The notes beneath the pieces were generated by a model. It searched no databases. It had not been told where the DNA came from and saw only the letters and a program-made list of their open reading frames with translations. 64,000 nt of DNA from Manduca sexta. Lineage: Eukaryota > Arthropoda > Insecta > Lepidoptera > Sphingidae. The stretch is taken from positions 1,116,001-1,180,000 of the forward strand of contig NC_051118.1 in assembly GCF_014839805.1 (NCBI RefSeq), read 5' to 3'. Positions 38,041 through 49,597 of the stretch are shown piece after piece (positions within the stretch are counted from its first letter, which is position 1; each line of letters begins with the position of its first letter). The position numbers and the translations under genes are program-made.

Positions 38041-38235
38041 CAGCCTTATTTTATATACTTTCCCGCTGCTGGGCACGAGCCTCCACTACACATTGGTCTA
38101 GTGCAGGTTGGCAGATTTCCTTACGATGTAAATATTCACATAACTTTAGAAAAATAGAGGTGCTTGCCTTTGGGTTTTAACCTTGCGGACATTCGTCTCG
38201 GCTGTCCGTATCGCTCCCTAGTAGACAATCGCCGC
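38041..38235 (-). mobile_element. SINE family A, full-length but degraded
   Basis: On the minus strand the head gcggcgattgtctactaggg precedes cggacagccgagacgaatgt and the B-box-like ggttaaaacccaaaggc. The middle is shortened and the 3' end (gctcgtgcccagcagcgg) retains the family pattern. The A and B boxes are both mutated. Confidence 0.7.
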
Positions 38236-39240
38236 TTATTAATATAAGATCTTAATATCTTCTAATAAAAAGACGTTTTGCATTGAACAGATCCGGCCAT
38301 CAATTCCACAGTTAACTCTACCTACGTGAATTAAAAATGTTATACGACACGCGAATAATGTGGCTTTACCAATTTCATTCCGATGTAACACCTCAATTCG
38401 AATCTCTATTCTCATACAGTTAAGGGTAAAATAGGTATATTACCATAGTATAATTTTAAAACCAAGCTTTCACGTCGAAAACCGACATGTAATCGTAACT
38501 TTTACGTAAATGCCAACTGTTCATCATTTCCACTCAATTGGGTGAACAAAGTCAAATACAGTTTTTTTATACAAATGAAAATGAATCACTCCTATATTTA
38601 TTAAGTAGTATTCCTATATAGTTAATTTTACCTTCAGATTATACGGTTATACAATGGATGAGATCATCCGGTGTCTGTGTGTGCAGGCGACTCTTATTTA
38701 CCTGAAACAATGAAATGCAATGATTAATCACAACGCTATAAATAAACTTTATTGTTATGTAGTTAATTGACAATTTTAATCGTTATCACTAGTTGCATAG
38801 TTTTTAATACGTGTCAGTGTTAAATTAAGAATTAATTTTAGATTTTTTTACTGCTGAATTTGAAAACTTCTCAATTGTGTGAAAATGCTACGACTGCCTA
38901 CATCACTAGAAATCGGAAGTTCATTAAAATAATTCTAAACGGTACTCATCAAGCATCACGCTAATGTCCTAAGAAATTAAATATTAACAGTCCTGCTTAT
39001 AAAAAAAGTCGCAAAGCTCTTCTTAGATAAAACACAAATTAACTCGATCAGCTGTAAATCAAAGCCCGCCATCGTGCCTCTAAATAAAGTTTAAACTAAG
39101 AACCGGTGACTTTTTGACAGCTATTTAAGAAATTCTCAACCACCTGTTAACGCTAAAACAACTTTATAAGTTAAACTGTAAATTTCTCATTATCTGGTAA
39201 ATAAGTAGATATAATAGAAATTTATACAAAATTAAATTAT

Positions 39241-40354
39241 TGTAAAACGCTCTTTTTACAGTAAACATTATATTAGCAAAATAATTACAGAATACAATTT
39301 TAAACATTCTTTTGACAACGTCCAGCCAGAGAGAATAATAATCGAATAGTCGCCGCGTGACATATCTTCTTCTGCCAGCCAGACCGCGCAGCCGAATACT
39401 TCCGGAAACGCCCGATGTGATCGGCTAGGATAGCGGCGCGTAACATCGGCCATCCTGCAAAGTGAATACCGTAAGGTATTCACAAAAATAAATTTGAGAA
39501 AGTAGAACTGAATTGGGTACCTATATTTTAAACAAATAGGACCCAGCAACACAAATCAGAATGCTCATGGCTGCACACAGAATATGATCAGAATGCTCAT
39601 GACTACAGACAATATGATCACAGACAATGAATGACAGAATATGTTTATGGTCACAGACAGAATATGATCAGAATGCTTATGGCTACAGACAGAATATGAT
39701 CAGAATGGTCACGGCTGCAGATAGAATATTATCAAAAGGCTCACGGCCACAGACAGATCAGATTAAATAAAATAAACAGTTACGCACGTTCGCATTGTCA
39801 GCCTGAAGTGTTGCGCCACTAATTTGACTTCACATGACTCCAGTCATTCCTGTCTCCAATGATTTAGTTTCTAAGAAAACACCCTCTCCAGTGAGCCAAG
39901 CAGCAGGCATAACGAAGTTTTTGTTATGAATGTCGTTAATCGTACTAATGTGCAGACATCAATTCCATATGCATTCCCAACATATTTACTTCAACAGACG
40001 TAGACGTTGCCATGGTAACTAAAATCTGAGAATCTGGTAATTTTAATTTTGGCATTCAATGATTCATCACAGATTTATTTCGATAGTTCTCTTCACATTC
40101 GAATTCAATGTAACTTCAAATTATCATTTGTATAATCCCACTTCTGAATGTAAAACGCTCTTTTACAGTAAACATTATATTAGCAAAATAATTACAGAAT
40201 ACAATTTTAAACATTCTTTTGACAACGTCCAGCCAGAGAGAATAATAATCGAATAGTCGCCGCGTGACATATCTTCTCTTCTGCCAGCCAGACCGCGCAG
40301 CCGAATACTTCCGGAAACGCCCGATGTGATCGGCTAGGATAGCGGCGCGTAACA
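39241..40354. mobile_element. compact LTR element (TRIM-like or deleted LTR retrotransposon)
   Basis: Two direct repeats of 205 and 206 bp at 39241-39445 and 40149-40354 both begin TG and end CA (tgtaaaacgctc...gcggcgcgtaaca). They differ only by two small indels (a T run near 39252, and cttctt/cttctctt). The outer flanks carry the same four bases, ttat, at 39237-39240 and 40355-40358, fitting a 4-bp target duplication. The interior of about 700 bp has no open reading frame or recognisable gag/pol segment, so the element is non-autonomous. TG...CA does not fix orientation. The minus strand is slightly favoured because a tgggat segment lies near the expected primer-binding position, but it fits no tRNA end that I can name. 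Near-identical LTRs suggest a recent insertion. Confidence 0.75.
39552..39765. repeat. degenerate minisatellite inside the LTR element
   Basis: Units close to agaatatgatcagaatgctc + atggctacagac recur about six times with variation (for example at 39559, 39589, 39657 and 39688). Confidence 0.75.
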
Positions 40355-42279
40355 TTATATTATTTTCTAAAATAATATTCTTTGACTCGCTTACACACAA
40401 ATGCCAGGATTAATATGCATGGCTACTACACGCGACAACTATACAGCTTACACATTACACGTTGACACTTCACTTGGGCCTTGTGCCACAACTTGTTTTC
40501 TATAAGGATAACATGCGATGCTTGGACACCCAACAGAATATAATTATGCTGGTTTAATATATCAAGAGTATATTGTAGAAAAATGTAGATATAATAGCCG
40601 GCAAACAACGTTTGTGTAATACGAACGTATAAAAAAATCTCTTACCATGCGGCAGGGTTATAAGTTGTTTAAAAAACATTAAAAATACTCAGAAAATTAA
40701 TTTTTAGAATTAAGTGTGTGTTTAAAGACACTTAGAATTTGAGAACACTTGAAAATCGTTATCGCATTCTATCAGTGACCTTTTTCGAAACGGTATTTGT
40801 TTGCGACTTTTTTTATATTTTCCGAGTTTTGATGCTATTATTAGTGTTAAAAAATGTATTAGAGAACTCGGTCTAAATATAGAAATGGCGTATAGATATT
40901 AAGATTTCCCAATAACATCAGTCGCAACTCGCCCGCATTTTAACTTCACACATAATAAATCACGCTTGTACACCGTTGTTTACTCCGCGCGTGAAATGTT
41001 TGGACGCGAGCATTTTTACGCACCACCGTATATCGCCTCAAAATAACCGCAAGCGTACAAAACTACACGTGTTATAAGTACTGGTGCTAAATGCAATATC
41101 AACGAGATCAGACCTAAGGGGCGATGACTGCATTTTATTTCATTTGTAAATTCCACAAATACGAAATTAGTAATTAATAAGTTAATAGTGAAATTAGTGT
41201 CCATTTGGTTTTGATTTTAAAATTTTTACTCTTCGCCACACAAAAAATCAATCAGAAGAGATGGTTGGATAACGCAGCTGAACTTATGCGGGCGGATACT
41301 AATATCCTACCAATTTCCACACGCATAAAAAGAGGAATGCTCATCTACGGTTGCAATCTTAGCTGTATTTTGTTATTGACAAAGTTTTAAGTTTTATGTA
41401 ATCCAAATAGCATACGAGTATAATACAACATTATCGATTGTATTTTACAACTACCGACGACAGAGTGGAAACTACATGAATGTAATTCACTATATGTTTA
41501 ACTTAGAGAAACGTTAACTACAATTTCACCATAATACAAGAAAAAACAAATATTCAATAAATTATATTATCCGCAAAATAAGTTTATCTTTAGTTTACCT
41601 TCGCGTAAACTTAAGAAACCATAGAATTATTATGAGAAAAACAGATCTTAACACTATCATTATTTATGGACGGAGGGTACGGGCTGATATCGTCGGAGGG
41701 TGTAGAGGGTTCAGACTACATCGAGGTCAACGCGACGCTATCGACAACGGTCAACGTTATTAGTTTAAGAGTTTGGATACAGCAATCTTATACGGTGGAG
41801 ACAGAAAAGACGTAAGACGTGGACGGGGCGCGGACATAATATGTCTCTTCTGCGTCCCTTTCAAACTAAATGTATGAAATGTCGTAACGCAAAACGATTT
41901 CCATCTTTGTTCTTCTGTCTGTCCAGCGTATCATCTTGGACCTGATTTTGAATTATATTAATAGGGCACAGTGCCAAAGGATGAAGTATTCCGAAAAGGA
42001 AACCCGACATATATATAATATGCGTAAATGTGGTCCGCAAATATGTCTATTGAGACTTTACATAAACAACGAAAGGAAAGCCGACAGGAATCGGGTTATT
42101 TGTCCCCTTAGGGAGATATATTATATAGTGTAATTATAGGTTATGTTTTAAACCGGGAAGAGGATTTAAAAAGGAAGCTGAAAGTACCTCAAAATTGTAT
42201 ATAGGACTAGGTATTGCATGCGGTTTCGCCCGACTACGTACGACATTCGTAGATCGCCAGCGCCATTTATTTTAAAAAT

Positions 42280-42435
42280 CAGATTAATAAATTACATTAT
42301 TTTCCATGGGATCAAAATAGCCTATGTGTTAATCCATGATACGGCCTACAGGTATGCCAAATTTCATCCAAATCCGTTCAGATTTTCCTATGGTTACTTC
42401 TTACAAACATACAACCATCCAAACATATAAATAAC
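42280..42435 (+). mobile_element. RTE-like LINE 3' tail
   Basis: tagcctatgtgttaatccat, gatacggcctacaggtatgc and caaatttcatccaaatccgt followed by acaaacatacaaccatccaa match the tails at 44040-44262 and 1141-1265. Confidence 0.55.
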
Positions 42436-44039
42436 ATATATGAACCTATAAAACAGATTCATGTACCCTATTTTATTCAATTATTATCGTAACTTTCATT
42501 TTCTATAAATGAGTATTGATAACTGATAAGACCAAGCCCATGCAATATCGATGCGTCCGCGAATCTGAGAAAACACCGTAATACGTGTACGGAGTGATAA
42601 CATTGATAACCTTATCAAAATCACTATACGAGGCATCCGGGCTTATCGTAATCGCTATCGATTTACAAATATAAATACACTACCAATTGCAATGTCGACT
42701 TTATGTATTTCGTATTGTGGCTTGATACGATTGTATCGTTTTGTGGTAAAACTAACACGTTGACCTTAGCCTAAATTTTATATTTTTTATAGAAGTATGA
42801 TTGCGTCGATGGCGGGCTTGTATTGCAGCGAGGCTCGATCATCGGGAACCTACCAGTGAAGAACAGTTACATTTTTCAAACGATAACCAGAGACAAAAAA
42901 AAATACCTTAGTGAACATATTTTAACAGAAAACAAAAACTAAGACAATCATACATGAACCTAAAAGGGATACCGGTAGTAATCGGGTTGTACGGAGGATT
43001 CACCATTGGAACGTACTGCACTTATTGTCAGATGCAGAGGGGTCACAACGCCGTGATTGTATAATAAAAAAAAAACGAATCACATCCTTTTCTTACCTTT
43101 TGCCTATTCCTAATCCTTTTAAATCGACATGCAATATGTTTTCTTTTTCAGACGATGAGCATCCAATAACAATCCATCACCGGCCTTTACTCAGAAACAA
43201 CATCTTCAACTACTTGAATACTTTCACACTCTCAAATAGCCAATCAAGTATAAGTACACGTGACTCAGAACATCTGGACCTTCGGCTGAACAAGTCATCG
43301 CCGATAAAAAGCCAATCATGACGGCGAGGTAGTTAACGAGATGACAAGCCGCATGAGGTCATTCAGTCGACGAGATGAGTGTAGCTGTGTATGTATTTTA
43401 TTTGTATTGAAAGTGTTTTCTTGAAGAGTGTTAGATAAGTGTTTGCTTTTATTATTGGGAGAGCTTGACAGCGAGACCCGCTATGAATATTAGGCTTACA
43501 AACCAGATAACACAATAATAAATTATATTGGGGTACAGATCAATCGACGCCAGCCTATAAGAAAACTTGGATTGCACCAAACTTGGAGGCATTGGCAAAC
43601 GTTTGCTACAGCTTCGATCAATATTTTTTATAGACTTACTATAATATAAAAACAGATAACGCACTAAAAACAATAAACTTTCCACAAAAGGTCGTAACAG
43701 TAAATCCATTCGAATCCATTTCCTGGCTTCGTAACGCACTCATCATATTTTGCGCAGCTGTGGGTCATTGAACTTTGTTATTTAAAAAACTATTACGAAA
43801 GCCGAACCACTTGATATTTCTCAATAGTCTAGTATACGCACAAAGCTTTAATTGTATGTATTAACAATTTTTATTGATTCAGTTGCAAGCATGAAGTGAG
43901 TTTATTTAGTTTATGGCATAGTAATTCTATTTATAATGCGATGCTGTAATGAAATCACACCTGTATGTACTCTACAGAGTATTTATCATGGCCATCTAGA
44001 AAATGATAAAATAAAATCCGTAAAATAAATCCGTTAAAA

Positions 44040-44262
44040 ATAGTTTAATTTCAGGGCCATCTATTTAAAAAAACAATTATTTCCCACAGAAGCAAATTAC
44101 TTGGATATAAGAAGCCTATGTGTTAATGCAAGACATGGGCTACCCGTATGCCAAATTTCATCCCAATCCGTTCAACCGTCTTTGCGTTTACTTCTAACAA
44201 ACATCCAAACATACAAACTTTCGCTTTTGTAATATAAGTAAAAGGTAAGATTAGTGAAAAGC
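44040..44262 (+). mobile_element. RTE-like LINE 3' tail
   Basis: gaagcctatgtgttaatgca, agacatgggctacccgtatg, ccaaatttcatcccaatccg and aacaaacatccaaacataca, ending ttcgcttttgtaatataagt. This is the best-kept copy of this tail in the window; no coding part is present. Confidence 0.6.
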
Positions 44263-47107
44263 TACCATTACTGCATCAATAAATATCTGAATATCTTTTA
44301 TACAATTTGTAAGTATAGAAATTATGCCTGAAAAGTTCTTTAAGGGGAGCGAAGCCGCGAATGAAACCCAGTTAAAAGCCGACATAAACGCTTACAGATC
44401 AGCAATAAGGTGGTGAATTAGAAGTGATGCAGCACAGACAAACAGTTTGTTACACGTGCGGTTCGTTAGCGAGTTGATCGACCGTTGGATTTCAAGTGTC
44501 TGCGGATTAAGAACTATACGGAGACTTTTTTAGTTGACATACCGGCGACCGGTCTGTCTTTTTAACATCTATTGAACTGTAGCTATACAGAATCCGGTAA
44601 TTAATATGAAGTAAGAGATGATTTTTCTATATTTAAACTAAATTCTAGAGTGGTCAAATTTATTTATTTTGAATGTAAGAGTCAATTTTCGTCAATAATC
44701 TTTTACCAATAAGAAGTAATTCGACCTACTAAAGATAACAGGAACCGCTACAGGCCAATTCTAATAGGTTGGTTTGGAAATCTTTAAGAGCCGTTAAAAA
44801 AAGAAGAAACAATTTTGCAGATAACATTCTAACTTGGTAAACTTTATCTAGAATTTGTTTTGCGCAGTTAGAGCCGCGAATAAAAGGAACTTTTATGCTA
44901 AGTGCGGCCGTAGGTAAACTGACTGCAACATATTCATAATAATACATTATGTCAGTGACCTTACGGACGCGTCGTGAGGTAATAAAATTAACCACGGCTC
45001 GTGAGCTCACCGATCAACATTCAAATCGCGTTCCGGGACACATTCGCGCTAGACTTGATCTAGACGAAAAAAAGCACCTACATGTTGTGTACCGAAATAG
45101 AATGTGATAACAGATGGTAAAATTAGAGATATTAAAATTTAAAAGTTAAATTAAATATTAATAAATAATTAAGGTTATTTTTACAATAACTGCACCCGAT
45201 TTTTAGCGCAGTAAAACCAAATAATTAATATCAAACAATGAGAATTTGTATCTCATATTGCTATAATTTATCAGACCTATTATTATGTAATGGAAACAAT
45301 ACCAAAACCCAGGAGTTATTTTTCAACTTTTCAAAACTTATAGACAAGTATTTAAATAAACCTAACAATAAAGGGCAAATACACATTACGGATAGATACC
45401 ACACAGATCTAAATAGAACCGTGTGTTTACCGGTGTCGTAACGCATTCTTTTGTAATGAGCCGGTCCGCGCAGGGCCGGTCGAAAATAACGCTGTAACTA
45501 CACGCCACTGATGATAAGCAACACGATACAAAGGCGAAGACCTATATGATTCCCAACGGCTTACCTTTGGAAACTTGTCAAATAGCTACCGTTAAATATT
45601 AGTAAATGGTATATAAGTATCGGCTTCCCCTTTTGGTTGTTTTTCACACTTTACTCTTGGGTCGAGACGACATTTATTCATATAGGACAGTAAAAATTTA
45701 ATATGATTGTTACAGTTTTTGTTATTTATATGTATGTAAGATAATAATTTACTACATTAGAAAATATTGCCATATTTAATCAATCTATAAATAGAGATTA
45801 AACATAGGGCAAAAGTCAACTCATATTAAAAACAAACAAGTTATATAAATGGAACAGTTCAATAGATCACTTTTATATTGGATTATTTTACATAACAAAA
45901 AATATTTGTTTTGACCACTGACTACTTTTTAATCGAAAAATTAATCCCAAGCAGAGACATTAAACAGTAAAGTTAGTTGTAGACTGGACATCAGGACCAA
46001 ATTTGTGCACCAAAAGTTATTATAATTTTGTAATAAGTCGTTGTATTATTTGAATATCCGTTTGACGAGATGTCCAGCGTCCTTAGATATTAATACAAAA
46101 ATAACTTGCGTATTAAAAACGTGCTAATCGCAATATGAATAAAATATGAAGCTTTTACATCGATGTTTTGCTATTTGAGAGTAGATTGAGTAACCATCAC
46201 ATAAGCGCAAAATTGTTGTATGACAATCTTCCCAATGTCCGCTCTATAGAAATCTTACAACACTGATCCTAGAAAATCTTAAACAATATAAATAAGCCGG
46301 CTTGATAAATACTTTAATATCAGATCTGCCGTTATTTAATTTAGAGAGAAATCGTTCATACGTAAAATAATTGAAGGAACCACATGCACTCAATACAACT
46401 CACAAAACAACGAAATACTTGCATCACGATCAAATTATTTATATTAAAAGAGCACGCGATATTAAGCAACCGAGAACTGGCATCTGTAACCTATTACTTC
46501 AGCGAAAACCAAATCGATTTGTTCAAATTGCCATTCAACTGTACCAATATTCAGCCTCATAAACAACGTATACATTCAAGTATAGTATTACATTTATTAT
46601 CATATGTTGTCAGGACTTTTACGGAATCACTTCGGGAGGCCTGGTGAGGAATCAGGAAGATCATGCTCTTCTTGAAGGAGTTGGGCTGGCTAGACCTATA
46701 GCCGGCATACCACGCACAACGGCTCGACCTACTACGGGCTAAGAGCGGTAAAAATGAGACCCTCAAAATAGAACATAGGAGGACGTTTAGTAAAACATAA
46801 TTACTTCGTTTGTTAAGACATGGCCGCGCATACACTTATTTGAGGCTGACTGCACAACTGACGAGCGGTGATTCGCACCGATGCATACACTGACCCTACA
46901 GGAAACATAGTTTTGGTTAATTATGGACATTTAGAATGAGCAGGATCGCCTTCGTCTAATGTAGAGATTGTAAGCCGAAAAACCGTATACAACAATTCTA
47001 GGGATATGGCAACTCTATACATGTCTACGGAATTGTGCACCAACTGGAGATAATCATTTTTATTTGTAGTTGCGTTTTGAGTCCCTTAAAATTGATACTC
47101 ACGACCT

Positions 47108-47314
47108 CTCTCTCTCTCTAGTCGGTCCCTCATATCTGAGGATCGTGGTCAGCGTCAGGGTTGCATCTGGATCGGATGATGTGTCTCCACCGGTTTCTGT
47201 CCAGCACGTCTCTTACAGTTGTGTAGAATTTAGAGGACGATGAGTCTTTTACTTGGTCGATCCATCTCGTTGGTATACGACCGCGCAATCTTCTGCCTTT
47301 GGTCCCTAACTCGG
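47108..47314 (-). mobile_element. 5'-truncated LINE insertion carrying the C-terminal end of an ORF2-like protein
   Basis: The minus strand from about 47309 to the stop at 47132-47130 translates to GTKGRRLRGRIPTRWIDQVK, then RDVLDRNRWRHIIRSRCNPD, ending ADHDPQI-stop. The GRxPxRWxDxx...RDRxxW pattern is typical of the extreme C-terminus of non-LTR retrotransposon ORF2 proteins. A short 3' UTR with an (AG)n tail follows. An 11-bp direct repeat, actcacgacct, at 47097-47107 and 47315-47325 flanks it and marks target-primed insertion. It is a dead fragment with no reverse transcriptase or endonuclease domain. Confidence 0.75.
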
Positions 47315-48034
47315 ACTCACGACCTAGGATAATCTTAATTTCGGATCAGGATTATTAAGTATTTTTTATCTTCTACCGGCATAAAAAGATAAAATCAATA
47401 TTGGAATTTCTTTAACATCACCAAACCGTATATGAATAACAAATCAACATTTAAAAACAATAAGCTGCACGAAAAGAAACACAATGGCTAATGAATTCCA
47501 TCGGAGCCTTCATCATACCTCGTACGTGAGGGTATGGCGACGCCGATCAACATAACAAACGCTATTAGCAACTGTTAGCCGGTTTTGTATAACATATCGC
47601 AACTACGTGCATCCGCATTATGAGTGCAGGTTGAAATTAACGCGCTATATAATGGAGGCTAGATTTTGTTGCATGACGAAGTCACGTGGACAGTATTAAA
47701 AATTGATTTCTTTATATGGCAGTGCAATGAATGCACTATTTAGTCTGCAGCTTTTATCAATAATGGCATTTGAAATAACAAATAATGTCGCCAACTGTAC
47801 TCCTAGGCAGGTGGTATTATTTATGTTTGTTATGAGCGAGAGTATACTTGAACTTACAAGCATTAGAAAGTTAGTTGACTGCAAGTTCCGTAGTAAATTG
47901 CAACGGAGATGCGGAGGCTAATGCCAAATCTTGTGTACAATATTATAGATGATTCTAATAAGGCCCATACCATACTTTATATAATTTAATATTCAGAATA
48001 TTACTGAAGTTTAAAGGCAAATTAGCGTTATTAT

Positions 48035-48057
48035 ATAATAATAATAATAATAATAAT
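48035..48057. repeat. (AAT)n microsatellite
   Basis: It has about seven uninterrupted aat/ata units followed by gtttatttattata. It may be the tail of a decayed retroelement. Confidence 0.8.
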
Positions 48058-48789
48058 GTTTATTTATTATAACAAAGTTGTCATTTACAATAATAGGTCG
48101 CTGGAGTCTCCATTTAAGCAAGAGTGCCTGATAACGACCACAGTGTCCCGAATGTAGTTATTTAGTTATTAAAATAATATAATAAATTATCATTACAACA
48201 TTAGAACAAATAAGGACATAATATAACGAATAATAATTTAAATATGTATTAATAACACTACACTATTAACACAAGGAATTTATGTGATAAACATATTTTT
48301 AATACAAAGGCGAGTACTAACTCGTAGAACTTATAGCTATGTAAAAACCTATTTTGTATTACAATATGGAAAACAATAACATAAAAACTGTATTTTACCG
48401 ACAACATGGTTGTTTTTAACATAGTATGACGTGATCTGCTTGCAATATTCGGACTTCTAGAAATATTGTCTCCTTGTTTTTATTTGTAAGGTCATGGCCA
48501 GGTATATTTTTACGCTAGTCGCAAATAAAATTTCGTTTTTAAAATCGGCAACGTTGATACTCTATTTGTATCTACCTAATAATTGTGTCACCGTTTAGTC
48601 TTTAGGTTGCAGAAGATGTGAGCGAGCGGAAATTACGCGATGAAGGCGGTTTCAATTTCCCTCAATACAATGATGCTATTAATTTATAATCTTTATGGCA
48701 ATACCTGAATATTCCATTACGACTTGACAAGAAAATGTTTATATTTCTCAATAGGTATGTACCGTAAAAAATCTGTGTACTTTTAAGAT

Positions 48790-49030
48790 TCCCCGCCATT
48801 TTCATTCCAAATTCAAATATTTGAATTCAAAACGGCGGGCGCAACGGTCATTTAGACTTGGATATAACCCGACCGGATCACTCATGCGGGCGCTCTCATG
48901 TACAAACCGGTTGGTGGTGTGACGCCAACATTCGGCCGGTTAGCAGCGTTGTGACCAAAACGGTGACATCAGAGTTTAGCGCGCCACCGAGGACCGGTTG
49001 CGCGGACGTTTTTGTACGGACCTGTTTTTA
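48790..49030. other. CpG-rich block headed by a palindromic hairpin
   Basis: The block opens with an 18-bp perfect palindrome at 48810-48827 (aattcaaatatttgaatt), flanked by cccgcc (48792-48797) and ggcggg (48834-48839). About 190 bases dense in CpG then follow (gacgccaacattcggccggt, gcgcgccaccgaggaccggt). The short plus-strand frame over it resembles no known protein. It could be an enhancer, a promoter or a non-coding first exon; the sequence alone cannot decide. Confidence 0.4.
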
Positions 49031-49480
49031 CATACGTGAGGTAGAAGCGTTTATGTTTGAAATGGAACGTTAGCTACTGTTGTTACTTTATAGGGTATCG
49101 GTTAGCTAAATATCGAAGTGGTTTTACATGTAATCGTAAACAGATGTGACATTAGTTTGTTTGTAAATAAATTTATTCACTAAATATACAAGTTTTTGGG
49201 TGTTTTACAAGTACCTTGATTTACGAAAACATATTTTTGTGAAACAATCCTTCTTGTATTATTTTAGTTTTACAACAATTTGAAATAACAAGCTCCAATG
49301 TAAATGTTTGATACAAATTAATTTCAAAACCCAATAACACAAAATTCCACATTGTGCAATTGTTTGATAAAACTCCTAGTTTTACAAAACTACCAGTATT
49401 ACAAAGGACAAGTAACAAGATTTCCTAATTTGGATACCGTAGAATCAAAGCAGAGGAGTCCTAAAGACATTAAATTAAAA

Positions 49481-49597
49481 ACAGGCCGGCATAATTGTGT
49501 CGACTGGTAAGGGGTATTCAACTTTTGTCAGTCGACACTCTATCTGGACCCTACTTCACTTACCGCAAGATACTGTTAGGTCACTTTCCGAGATCGT
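49481..49597 (+). repeat. dispersed family C copy
   Basis: acaggccggcataattgtgt, cgactggtaaggggtattca, tgtcagtcgacactctatct, ggaccctacttcacttaccg and taggtcactttccgagatcg. Related copies are at 12753, 20925 (inverted) and 530 (inverted). Confidence 0.65.

Larger units (their letters stand above)
32083..39240. other. gene-free stretch
   Basis: It has a CpG-rich block at 32630-32820, a G-poor tract at 35070-35260 leading into a GC-rich segment with TGACGTCA at 35293-35300, and two SINE pieces and a hairpin listed separately. ORFs up to about 100 codons exist here but show biased, low-information composition and no family resemblance. Confidence 0.4.
40355..47096. other. gene-free stretch
   Basis: It holds two RTE-like tails (listed) and a family C-like snippet near 42990-43045. 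A frame of 92 codons on the minus strand at 46557-46835 resembles nothing I can name; its GC-richer core (46620-46740) may be a decayed retroelement piece. Confidence 0.35.

Noticed and set aside
46557..46835. Possible protein-coding exon of 92 codons on the minus strand
   Set aside because: No recognisable domain, no convincing splice sites; at most a decayed retroelement piece.
48858..49073. Plus-strand ORF of 71 codons in the CpG block
   Set aside because: Cys/Thr-rich product without resemblance to any family; the open frame is explained by high GC content.
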